Below are positions 24,072 through 31,806 of a stretch of 35,525 nt of DNA, in pieces. This DNA comes from Bradyrhizobium centrolobii. GTDB taxonomy: Bacteria > Pseudomonadota > Alphaproteobacteria > Rhizobiales > Xanthobacteraceae. The notes under the pieces are model-generated. The model saw only the letters and a program-made list of their open reading frames with translations, had not been told where the DNA came from and searched no databases. Where the stretch lies: positions 1 through 35,525 of the forward strand of contig NZ_LUUB01000125.1 of the NCBI RefSeq assembly GCF_001641635.1. The letters are read 5' to 3'. The position numbers and the translations under genes were made by a program. The stretch's first letter is position 1. Each line of letters begins with the position of its first letter.

Positions 24072-25094
24072 ATGTCCGGGACGAAAGATTTCTCGACGAC
24101 GAGGCGCGATCTTCTTCAGGCGGCAGCGACCGCCGGCGCCGCGACTGCCATGCTCGGCAGCATGGGCATAAACCCCGCAATTGCAGCCGAAGTCGGACGA
24201 ACCGAGAAGCCGCTCAAGGCGGCCTTCTCCAATGCAGGCCTCCAGGCGACGTGGTGCGCGCAGGGCAAGCAGGCCGCGGAGTTCTGGGGCAAGCTGTTCA
24301 ATGTCGACGTCACCTGGTTCGACGGCCAGCTCGATGCCGTGAAGCAGCGCGCGGCGATCGACAACATGGCCTCGCAGAAGTGGGATTTCGTCGCGATCCA
24401 GGCCTTCGGCATCGGCACCCTCACCCAGCCCGTGCAGAAGATGATCGATGCCGGCACACCCGTGATCGACATGGACACGCTGATCGCCCCGCTCGACCAG
24501 ATCAAGGTCCACTCCTTCCTCGCCCCCGACAACGAGTTCATGGGCGCCTCGGTGACGCAGGCGCTGTGCAACGCCATGGGCGGCAAGGGCAAGATCATCA
24601 TGACGCAAGGAGCCCTCGGCCACACCGGCGCGCAGGGCCGCGCAAAAGGCTTCAATACGGTCGTCAAGCAGTTCCCGAACATCGAGGTGCTCGACACCCA
24701 GCCGGCCGACTGGGACGTGTCGAAGACGGCGCGCCTCTGGGAAACCTATCTGACGAAATATCCGCAGATCGACGCGGCGTTCTTCCACAATGACGACATG
24801 GCACTCGCCGCCTACAACATCATGAAGGCGCGCAACCGCGCCAACATCCTGATCGGCGGCGTCGACGCCATGCCGCCGGCGATCCAGGCGGTGAGCGAAG
24901 GCCGCATGTTCGCAACCGTTCGCAATCCCTCCTGCCGCATCCATGGCGGTGCCATCATCGCGGGCGTTGCCGCGGTCGTCGGCGGGGAGAAGAGCGGACA
25001 GGGCATTCCCAAGAACGTCGTCACCGACGGTCCGGTCGTAACCAAGGCCAACGCCGCCGGCATGCAATGGATGCAGGACCATTTCCTGATCTGA
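24072..25094 (+). CDS. Sugar ABC transporter substrate-binding protein
   Basis: This 340-residue periplasmic binding protein is of the RbsB/Peripla_BP_4 type. It has a twin-arginine signal (TTRRDLLQAAA, residues 9-19, hydrophobic core to about 38), so it is probably exported folded. The two-lobe body includes the family-typical FHNDDMALAAYN and ILIGGVDA. GGGAG precedes the ATG. It is the first gene of a binding protein-ATPase-permease operon, with 6 bp to the ATPase. The ligand is likely a pentose, hexose or related polyol. No catabolic genes in the window identify it. Confidence 0.9.
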   Translation: MSGTKDFSTTRRDLLQAAATAGAATAMLGSMGINPAIAAEVGRTEKPLKAAFSNAGLQATWCAQGKQAAEFWGKLFNVDVTWFDGQLDAVKQRAAIDNMASQKWDFVAIQAFGIGTLTQPVQKMIDAGTPVIDMDTLIAPLDQIKVHSFLAPDNEFMGASVTQALCNAMGGKGKIIMTQGALGHTGAQGRAKGFNTVVKQFPNIEVLDTQPADWDVSKTARLWETYLTKYPQIDAAFFHNDDMALAAYNIMKARNRANILIGGVDAMPPAIQAVSEGRMFATVRNPSCRIHGGAIIAGVAAVVGGEKSGQGIPKNVVTDGPVVTKANAAGMQWMQDHFLI

Positions 25095-25100
25095 GCCTCC

Positions 25101-26603
25101 ATGCCCGAGGGTTATTCGCCCATCCTTGAACTGCAGGGCATCACGAAGAGCTTCGGCGGCGTCGAAGCGCTTCGTGGTGTCGACTTCGCGCTCTATCCCG
25201 GCGAGATCCACGGTCTCGTCGGCGAGAACGGCGCCGGAAAAAGCACGCTGATGAAGATCATCGCCGGCGTGCACACCGAATTCTCCGGCCGCTTCCTGAT
25301 CGACGGGCAGGAGACGCATTTCCGCTCGGCCCGCGATGCGCACGCGGCCGGCATTGCCATGGTGCACCAGGAGCTCAGCGTCGCGCCCGACCTCACGGTC
25401 GCGGAAAACGTCTTCCTGGGCAACCAGCCGACCAATCGCTTCGGCCTCGTGCAGTGGCGGCGCATGGCGCGCGAGGCTGGCGAGCAGCTCGCCCGCTTCG
25501 GCATCGACGTCGATCCGATGTCGCGGCTCGGCGATCTCCCGATCGGGCTGCAGCAGCTGATCGAGATCGCCCGCGTGCTGTTCTCCGGCGCGCGCATCGT
25601 CATCCTGGACGAGCCGACCTCGGCCCTCTCCCCGCCCGAGGTCGAGCGGCTTTTCATGACCCTGCGACGCCTGCGCGAGGAAGGCACCGGAATCGTCTTC
25701 ATCTCGCATTTCATCGAGGACATCTTGCGTGTGTCCGACACGGTGACCGTGTTCCGCAACGGACGGAAGGTCGCGGAGACCGCAGCTTCAGCGACCAGCA
25801 AAGGTGCGCTGATCGAGGCCATGATCGGTCGCGGCGGCGAGGCGCTCGAGCACAGCTATACCGACGACCTGATGCTGCCCCGGCCCAGCGACAGCTCGGT
25901 GGTCCTGAAGGTCGACCAGCTTTCGCTGGCCCGCAGCCTCCAGGACGTCTCCTTCGAGGCACGCGCCGGCGAGGTGCTTGGCATCTACGGCTTCATGGGC
26001 TGCGGGCAACAGGAATTGTCGCGTATCCTGTTCGGCAAGCTGAAGCCGGACAGCGGCCGGCTTGCCGTCGACGGCACGCCAAAAGCCTTCGCCAGTACAG
26101 CGGCCGCACGGCGCGCCGGCGTGGCGCTGGTGCCGGAGAGCCGGCGCGCCATGCTGTTCCACCAGGAGCCGGTCTACAAGAACATCTCGATCAGCATCCT
26201 CGATCGCATCTCCGCGCTGCTGCTCAAGCCGACGCAGGAGCGCGACATTGCCAAGCGCCAGGTCGAGCAGCTGCAGATCCGGCCGCCCGTGGTCGGCCTC
26301 GACCTCGGCATGCTCTCCGGCGGCAATCAGCAGAAGGTCGCGCTGGCGAAATGGCTGACCTATCCGCCCAAGCTGCTGGTGCTGTGCGAGCCGACCCGCG
26401 GCATGGATGTCGGCGCCAAGAACGACGTCATCAACATCGTCCGCGACCTCCGCGCCAGGGGGCTCGCCATCATCGTGCTGTCGACCGAGCCGGAAACGGT
26501 GCTGTCGCTGGCCGACCGCATCCTCGTGCTCAAGCGCGGCGCGGTGGTGCGGGAGTTCAAGAACGAGCGGGTCAGCAAGGACCGCCTGCTGGAAGCGGCG
26601 TGA
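25101..26603 (+). CDS. Sugar ABC transporter ATPase, two-domain (RbsA type)
   Basis: This 500-residue ATPase has two fused nucleotide-binding domains. The first has Walker A GENGAGKST (41-49), a degenerate signature (PIGLQQLIEIAR) and Walker B ILDEPTSAL. The second has an atypical Walker A region (GFMGCGQQE, no lysine) but a canonical signature LSGGNQQKVALAKWL and CEPTRGMDVGAK. This one-good-site pattern is normal for RbsA/MglA/XylG. It energises uptake with the permease that starts 12 bp downstream. Confidence 0.95.
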   Translation: MPEGYSPILELQGITKSFGGVEALRGVDFALYPGEIHGLVGENGAGKSTLMKIIAGVHTEFSGRFLIDGQETHFRSARDAHAAGIAMVHQELSVAPDLTVAENVFLGNQPTNRFGLVQWRRMAREAGEQLARFGIDVDPMSRLGDLPIGLQQLIEIARVLFSGARIVILDEPTSALSPPEVERLFMTLRRLREEGTGIVFISHFIEDILRVSDTVTVFRNGRKVAETAASATSKGALIEAMIGRGGEALEHSYTDDLMLPRPSDSSVVLKVDQLSLARSLQDVSFEARAGEVLGIYGFMGCGQQELSRILFGKLKPDSGRLAVDGTPKAFASTAAARRAGVALVPESRRAMLFHQEPVYKNISISILDRISALLLKPTQERDIAKRQVEQLQIRPPVVGLDLGMLSGGNQQKVALAKWLTYPPKLLVLCEPTRGMDVGAKNDVINIVRDLRARGLAIIVLSTEPETVLSLADRILVLKRGAVVREFKNERVSKDRLLEAA

Positions 26604-26615
26604 CGGAGAAGCACC

Positions 26616-27644
26616 ATGGCGAGCAGTGAGACGGCTTTGGCAGCGGGTCACAAGGCACGGGGCCTTGCGCCCTTCGTCCGCTCGCAGATGCGCAACATTG
26701 CGCCGTTCCTGACGCTGATCTTCCTGTCCGCCTTCTTCGCCTTTGCCAGCCCCTCCTTCGCTACCCTGGACAATCTCGGTAATATCCTGACGCAGGTGTC
26801 GGTGACCGGTATCATCGCGGTCGGCCTCACCTTCGTGATCCTGTGCGCGGAGATCGACCTCTCGATTGCCAGCATCGCCAACGTCACCGGCATCGCGGTC
26901 GCCTACTTCACGCTCCAGGAATCCTACGTCAACATCGCCAGCGTGCCGCTCCCCGGCGCCGCCGCGATCCTGCTGTCGATCCTGCTCTGCGCGCTGCTCG
27001 GCCTGGTCAATGCACTCGGGCTGACCGTGATCGGCATCCCCTCCTTCATCATGACGCTGGCCATGATGCAGATCGCGGCCGGCATCTCCGCGCTGCTCGT
27101 GCGCGGCCAGATCGCCTACAAGGTGCCCGACCTGATCGCGACGCTGGGCTCCGGCTCGATCGGCGGCATTCCCTGGATCGTCATCGTCGCGGCCGTGATG
27201 CTGCTCGGCGGCCATCTGGTACTGACCTACACACGCTTCGGCCGCTACGTCTACATGGTCGGCGGAAACCGTGAGGCGGCCGAATATTCCGGCCTCAACG
27301 TCAAGCTGATCCTCGGCGCGGTCATGGTGATCTCGGCGGTCTGCTCCGGCATCGGCGGCATGCTTGGCGTAGCCCATTTCGGCAGCGCGCAGCAGAACGA
27401 ATTCGACACTTATCTGCTCGACTCCATCGCCGCTGTCGTCGTCGGCGGCACCAGCCTGTTCGGCGGCCGCGGCGGCATCGGCAACACCATCGTCGGCCTG
27501 TTCGTGCTCGGCGTCCTCAACAACGGCCTCGACCACGTCAACATCGACAGCTTCCTGAAGATCCTGATCCGCGGCCTGATCCTGCTGGCGGCGCTGATCA
27601 TCAACGTCTACGCCCAGCGGCTGCGGGAGAAGGCGGCGGAGTGA
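26616..27644 (+). CDS. Sugar ABC transporter permease (RbsC type)
   Basis: This 342-residue inner-membrane permease has about eight to ten transmembrane helices. It contains the RbsC-family cores FVILCAEIDLSIASI, GIPSFIMTLAMMQIAAG and VVGGTSLFGGRGGIGNTIVG, the last being the coupling-helix region that contacts the ATPase. It is the third and last gene of the operon. The frame is intact and ends 17 bp before the second copy of the 28-bp dispersed repeat. Confidence 0.95.
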   Translation: MASSETALAAGHKARGLAPFVRSQMRNIAPFLTLIFLSAFFAFASPSFATLDNLGNILTQVSVTGIIAVGLTFVILCAEIDLSIASIANVTGIAVAYFTLQESYVNIASVPLPGAAAILLSILLCALLGLVNALGLTVIGIPSFIMTLAMMQIAAGISALLVRGQIAYKVPDLIATLGSGSIGGIPWIVIVAAVMLLGGHLVLTYTRFGRYVYMVGGNREAAEYSGLNVKLILGAVMVISAVCSGIGGMLGVAHFGSAQQNEFDTYLLDSIAAVVVGGTSLFGGRGGIGNTIVGLFVLGVLNNGLDHVNIDSFLKILIRGLILLAALIINVYAQRLREKAAE

Positions 27645-27661
27645 GCACCCTCTCCGCAAAG

Positions 27662-27689
27662 ATCTCGAAAACAACCCCATGCAAAGTAG
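27662..27689 (-). repeat. Dispersed repeat, 28 bp, copy 2
   Basis: This is the exact reverse complement of 10389-10416. The copies differ immediately outside the 28 bases on one side, while the other flank keeps partial similarity (TTT versus CTTTG). Confidence 0.85.
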
Positions 27690-28019
27690 AAATTGCTCGC
27701 GAATTTAGGCCCCGGGATGGCTTGAGCCAGGCCGCGAGGATGTTTGACACGTCGGGCAAAACAGGAGCACAATTCCACCATGGCACCGATCGCGTGTCTG
27801 GAGAGCGCTGAGCTCAAGCTGGGGACGCCCGGCTCCATCGTTCGAGCCGCGCTCGCGCCCTCAAGAGCTTGAATCACGGCTCGGCGATCGGGCTCGACCT
27901 AGCTTCCCGCAAGGCGGATTGGCAGCAATTTAGCCGAAAGCAGACCTATTTTGCTCAGCTCGAGCGTTGTCGTTCATGACCCAAAGCTGCCGCCGCCGAG
28001 TTGCTGCCCATGTTAAAAA

Positions 28020-28035
28020 ATGACAGTGGTGTCAT
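28020..28035. promoter_or_regulatory. Perfect palindrome upstream of the 72-aa gene
   Basis: ATGACA-GTGG-TGTCAT has perfect 6-bp arms in an otherwise empty, AT-rich stretch, 138 bp before the start at 28173. It looks like a dimeric repressor site; the regulator is unknown. Confidence 0.35.
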
Positions 28036-28172
28036 AGCTCACCGATGGGGAGCGGCTTATTCGCAAAGCTCGACGAGCTAAGACCGTTTCTGATCGAATA
28101 CAGGCTTGCGGGCCTGCAATAGGAACCCCTTCTCGCCACAATAGTTAGAGAGCTTCTTAGAAGGGCTTCACC

Positions 28173-28391
28173 ATGCTAACCGCCACTCAATGCCAAGCAC
28201 TCGCAGACGAATACAAGTCGCTTGCACGTGGACCCGATGTTTCCAGGGACCGCGCGGCTATGTTGAGTAACATTGCGCGAAACCTGACTGGTCTGGCGAC
28301 GCAGCTTGATAGGCTGGCAGCTCATTTGAGAGATGAAGCTAAGGCCGCTTCGCGTGCACACGGTGATTGCGGTCGCAGCCGACCGGAATAA
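28173..28391 (+). CDS. Small conserved hypothetical protein, 72 aa
   Basis: GAAGGG stands seven bases before an ATG that opens a 72-codon frame. The peptide (MLTATQCQALADEYKSLA, then RAAMLSNIARNLTGLATQL and RLAAHLRDEAKAA) is predicted to be mostly amphipathic helix, with no membrane segment or catalytic motif. I recall similar short proteins scattered in Bradyrhizobium, without a known role. It stands alone between remnants, which argues either for an independent small gene or a survivor of a lost region. Confidence 0.6.
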   Translation: MLTATQCQALADEYKSLARGPDVSRDRAAMLSNIARNLTGLATQLDRLAAHLRDEAKAASRAHGDCGRSRPE

Positions 28392-28435
28392 TGCGAAGTT
28401 CGGGTCTAGCATCATTCTCTAGCTGCTCATTCTCT

Positions 28436-28548
28436 TTGCGACGAAGAGCAATCTTGAAGCTGGTGGACCTGCTGAGCACGATGACGTGCAGAACGTCTTC
28501 GGCAATTTCGAGGTCTCCGACGTGCTGATAGCGATGGTGGGCGGCTGA
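28436..28548 (+). pseudogene. yebC: Decayed 3' end of yebC (PmpR-type regulator)
   Basis: The last 24 codons before TGA at 28546-28548 read EHDDVQNVFGNFEVSD then VLIAMVGG, the hallmark C-terminus of the YebC/PmpR family (DDVQNVYANFEVSD). Just upstream, ILKLVDLL is in another frame and DEEQ in a third, in the order expected for YebC, so at least two frameshifts separate them. No start or body of the gene is left. YebC proteins are about 248 residues, so some 85 percent is missing. Confidence 0.75.
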
Positions 28549-28568
28549 TCGGGAGGGGCTCGACGGCG

Positions 28569-30545
28569 CTACCTATCTCCTCTCAACCCCTTCCTTATCG
28601 TAGCGGCAATTGTCCCGCGGATGCTGGCGGTGCCGGCAACGTTGCCGTCCAGCGAACCGAACAGCCGGATCGCAAGCGCTTTGCGCTGCGCAGGGGTTGG
28701 CCGAAGCCGCACCCCGATGGTGAGCTTGTCGCGGTCCGAAATCTCCGCGTCGATCCAGCCCAGTGAATTGAGATGAAGCCCTACGGGCCCGCTCATCAGG
28801 CGGGCCGGCCGGCTCCCGCTGCAGGACACTCGGGCGCTCGATATCGACAACGCCGTAAGCAGACCGGGAACGACGTTGCCCCCCAATGCCAGTTGGGTTT
28901 CCTCGTCGATATCAAACAATATCTCACCACGCCCCAGCTCGAAGCATACCAGAAACGCGATGAAGGCGATCAACATTGCGACGCCGGCCCATAGCAGATT
29001 GAAATAATCGAGAGGCGAAATCTCGCTGGCGGCATATGGTGAAACAAATGCCCAGATGATGCTGGCCGCAGAGCCGAACCAGATAAAGCCGAACAGCGCC
29101 GCGAACTTCCATTGGGTCCTTGGTTCGGAGCGGTCCCCGCCCTTGTTGGTGATCTTGAATGGCCTGCCGAACGGCTTTACAGCAGCACTGATAAGGGTGA
29201 CGGAAATCGCAAACGCGGCAATGGCATGGGTCGCTTCCATGAATAGCGGCAGGGTACGCCACCTCGAGGCCCAGGCCATGTAGATCATCTGGCCGAGGAG
29301 CGCCGGCAGCCCATATCGCAGGAACGAGAGATAATCCGCCTCGAAGGCGGGAATGTCCGCAAACCAGTAGACGGACGGCGCCACCAGCAGCATGACCAGA
29401 AATGGCTTGCACAGCCAGTTCAGGATGCCATGCAAATATTGCCATCTCTGGGTCAGCGAGAATCCGCGCCCGAAGAGCGGCCCATCGTGAAGCAGAGCGA
29501 CCTGGATCGTTCCGAGGCACCAGCGGGCTCTTTGCGTGACGTATTCAGGCAAGCCCTCGGCAGAGAGCCCGGCGCTCAGCCTCTCATTCAGCCACCAGGT
29601 CTCGTAACCCTTTGCCAGCAGTGCATAGGTCAGATGGAGATCTTCCGTGACCGTCTTGTCCGGAAATCCACCGATCTCGGTCAAGCGATCGCGGCGAATG
29701 ACAAAGGCCGTGCCAACGCAGAACGCGCATCCCCATGCATCCTTAGCCGGCTGAAAAATATCAAAGAAGAAGCGTTGGTCATCGACCCAACTCTGCGCTG
29801 CCAGGAGATTGTGCTGGACAGGATCCGGGTTGTGGTAGAATTGCGGGGTCTGCACCACGGCGACCTGCGGGCTCGCAAGCAACCCGACCGTGCGCCGCAG
29901 GAAATCCCGACGCGGCGCGAAATCCGCATCCAGCACCATGATGACCGGGGCGTTGGTCCGCGCAGCGGTGAATGCAAGAGCGTTGTTCAGATTACCTGCC
30001 TTGGCGTGCTCATTGTTGGCTCGCGTGATGTAGCGCGCACCCGCATCTTCACAATAGTCGCGCAGCCATTCGCGCCTCGTATCATCGAGGACCCAGACGG
30101 TGACATGGGGATAGTCCAGCGCCAGCGCCGTCAGGATGGACCTTTCCAGAATCTCGAGCGGTTCGTCGTATGTGCAAATGAAGACATCGACGGGAGGATA
30201 GTTGCCCGCCTGTTCCATCCTGCGCTGTGCTGTGTCGGCCTGCCCGGATCGGTCGATGCTTCGGAAAAGGATGATGATCGACATCAACGTGTAGGTGATG
30301 GCGAGCGCTTCGAGCGCAAAGAACAGATATTGCCACGAAGCCTGCATCGAGAATGAAAGCGCAGGGAGGGTATCGTGCCAACGCCACAAGCCGTATGTGA
30401 CGAGCAGCGATCCGGCAGCTGTCCCGAACAGGATCCGGTCGCCGCTACGCGCGGGATCGAGCAGCCGCGTCAGGACGAGCAATCCGATCAGCAGGCCGAT
30501 ATCGATCGACAGGATGGACGAGATGTCAGCGGGGGTTTCGAACAT
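28569..30545 (-). CDS. BcsA/BgsA-like processive glycosyltransferase 2
   Basis: This 658-residue inner-membrane beta-glycan synthase has N-terminal helices (about 10-95). The cytoplasmic GT2 domain carries the D,D,D,QxxRW set: TYDEP (D127), DAD (206-208), TED (300-302) and QRARW (338-342). Four or more helices follow, then a C-terminal domain (about 565-658) that resembles the PilZ region of BcsA but lacks a clear RxxxR and D/NxSxxG. The context with an HlyD-like adaptor recalls BgsA of the Sinorhizobium mixed-linkage beta-glucan system more than bacterial cellulose. The ATG overlaps the upstream stop. The product sugar polymer is inferred. Confidence 0.85.
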   Translation of the reverse strand: MFETPADISSILSIDIGLLIGLLVLTRLLDPARSGDRILFGTAAGSLLVTYGLWRWHDTLPALSFSMQASWQYLFFALEALAITYTLMSIIILFRSIDRSGQADTAQRRMEQAGNYPPVDVFICTYDEPLEILERSILTALALDYPHVTVWVLDDTRREWLRDYCEDAGARYITRANNEHAKAGNLNNALAFTAARTNAPVIMVLDADFAPRRDFLRRTVGLLASPQVAVVQTPQFYHNPDPVQHNLLAAQSWVDDQRFFFDIFQPAKDAWGCAFCVGTAFVIRRDRLTEIGGFPDKTVTEDLHLTYALLAKGYETWWLNERLSAGLSAEGLPEYVTQRARWCLGTIQVALLHDGPLFGRGFSLTQRWQYLHGILNWLCKPFLVMLLVAPSVYWFADIPAFEADYLSFLRYGLPALLGQMIYMAWASRWRTLPLFMEATHAIAAFAISVTLISAAVKPFGRPFKITNKGGDRSEPRTQWKFAALFGFIWFGSAASIIWAFVSPYAASEISPLDYFNLLWAGVAMLIAFIAFLVCFELGRGEILFDIDEETQLALGGNVVPGLLTALSISSARVSCSGSRPARLMSGPVGLHLNSLGWIDAEISDRDKLTIGVRLRPTPAQRKALAIRLFGSLDGNVAGTASIRGTIAATIRKGLRGDR

Positions 30546-31804
30546 CAGTCGACCCTTCTTCCGGTAAACGGATTCCACGCCGCGGCCGCCAGTGTCACCC
30601 ATGCGGTCGCTCCCAGATGCGGTCGCTTGAAGTAGAAGAAATCCGGTGTTGTCTTGGTCGGATCGATCGAAAGGCCTGTCGAGACCCGCGCGGTTCGGCT
30701 TGCATTGAAGAAGCCGGAAGGCGCGCGGTCGGCTTCAAGCATCATCAGCAGCTGCCTGCTTTTCGCGGGATCGCCGGCAATCCGGTACGCCAGAGAGGCC
30801 TGTGCAGTGCCCTCGATCCACATGCCGTCCCGGTCGCCGTTGAAGTCGAACCCGTCGCCGACGTTCAGGTGAGTGGCGGCAAATTCCAGGGCGGATCGCC
30901 ATTTGGCCGGTCCGTCGGCAATCGCCATCCACGGCCAGAGCTGGACATCCAAAGCAAGCAGTGCGGGATCGGCGAGGCTGCCGTCGGGCTTCGTTCCCAA
31001 CAGGAAATGATCCCCGACAAATGCCCGCTCGACGAAACGCCGCGCCTGTGCAGCGGCTTCCGCATGCTTGGCCTTGCCGGTGAGGCGATAGAGCCAAGTG
31101 GCCGCCGCATAGATGTCGACGTTGTGTTCCGTCGATATCCAGGTGATGGGAACCGAATGCGGGTCGTAACCATGAAACCCGCCACGGAAGCCGGCACCCG
31201 ATGAGACATTGGCCGTCACCCAATCCATAAGGCGATCAGCGTCCGCGATGAACGACGCATCGCCCGTGGCCTGATGCAGCGTAAGCAGTGCCAAAATCGT
31301 CCAGCCGGCGTTGCCAGTCGAACTGCCGTCCTGTGCGGTGTCTTCAGCCCAGATATTCTGGTCCCTGTCCCACCAGCCGGGCAGCGCGGGAGATCCTTCC
31401 CCTAATGCACCAGCGCGATAGGCGTTGCGCACCCGGCCGTCCGTGAATGTGCGATCGCTCCGAACAGCGCGACTCAAGGCATTCCCGATGAGGGTTGCCC
31501 GGCTCACATCGCCGCAAGCCACAAGGGCAATCGCCGCGAGCGCGTTGTCATAGACAAATGCGGAGGTGGCCAATGCCGCTGGCAAGTCGCTCTCGCCCTC
31601 GCCCGGTTCATAGCTGCGCACGAACACCGCGCTGGCGCCGGCCGCCTGCGATGTCACGGCGTTCGCCAGGGCGGCGCAGTCATGTCCAGCGCCAGGGCTT
31701 CGATTGCCGTTCGAACCTCCGGCGGCTGGCGTCATCATCGCCAGCCAGATTGCGATAACGGCGCCTCGTCTTGCAGCGACATTGCCACTCCGGGGAGATC
31801 GCAT
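30545..31804 (-). CDS. Secreted six-hairpin glycosidase-like protein
   Basis: This 419-residue protein has a signal peptide or N-terminal anchor (about 13-30, VIAIWLAMMTPAAGG). It then has repeated helix pairs with aromatic/acidic segments (YDNALAAIALVA, GWWDRDQNIWAEDT, STEHNVDIYAAATWLYRL, GDGFDFNGDRDGMWIEG), typical of an (alpha/alpha)6-barrel carbohydrate enzyme. It sits between the adaptor and the synthase, with 2 bp and a stop/start overlap on its sides. Its task may be trimming the polymer during export, as BcsZ does for cellulose, but no catalytic acid can be assigned. The ATG at 31804 is favoured by coupling to the upstream gene. Confidence 0.7.
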   Translation of the reverse strand: MRSPRSGNVAARRGAVIAIWLAMMTPAAGGSNGNRSPGAGHDCAALANAVTSQAAGASAVFVRSYEPGEGESDLPAALATSAFVYDNALAAIALVACGDVSRATLIGNALSRAVRSDRTFTDGRVRNAYRAGALGEGSPALPGWWDRDQNIWAEDTAQDGSSTGNAGWTILALLTLHQATGDASFIADADRLMDWVTANVSSGAGFRGGFHGYDPHSVPITWISTEHNVDIYAAATWLYRLTGKAKHAEAAAQARRFVERAFVGDHFLLGTKPDGSLADPALLALDVQLWPWMAIADGPAKWRSALEFAATHLNVGDGFDFNGDRDGMWIEGTAQASLAYRIAGDPAKSRQLLMMLEADRAPSGFFNASRTARVSTGLSIDPTKTTPDFFYFKRPHLGATAWVTLAAAAWNPFTGRRVD

Positions 31805-31806
31805 GG

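Larger units (their letters stand above)
27645..28172. other. Gene-poor stretch after the sugar operon
   Basis: I see no intact gene in these 528 bases. They contain the 28-bp dispersed repeat (27662-27689), a palindrome (28020-28035) and short, stop-ridden frames on both strands. Composition is more AT-rich toward 28000-28060. The stretch looks like accumulated debris between two gene blocks. Confidence 0.5.

Noticed and set aside
24033..25709. 558-codon minus-strand frame opposite the sugar-binding protein and ATPase
   Set aside because: It is a mirror of high-GC coding sequence, rich in R, H, G, D and E without domains. The plus-strand genes have full family motifs.
25788..27680. 630-codon minus-strand frame opposite the ATPase and permease
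   Set aside because: Composition is dominated by D, H, E, R and Q as expected for the antisense of a membrane protein. No start signal or motif.
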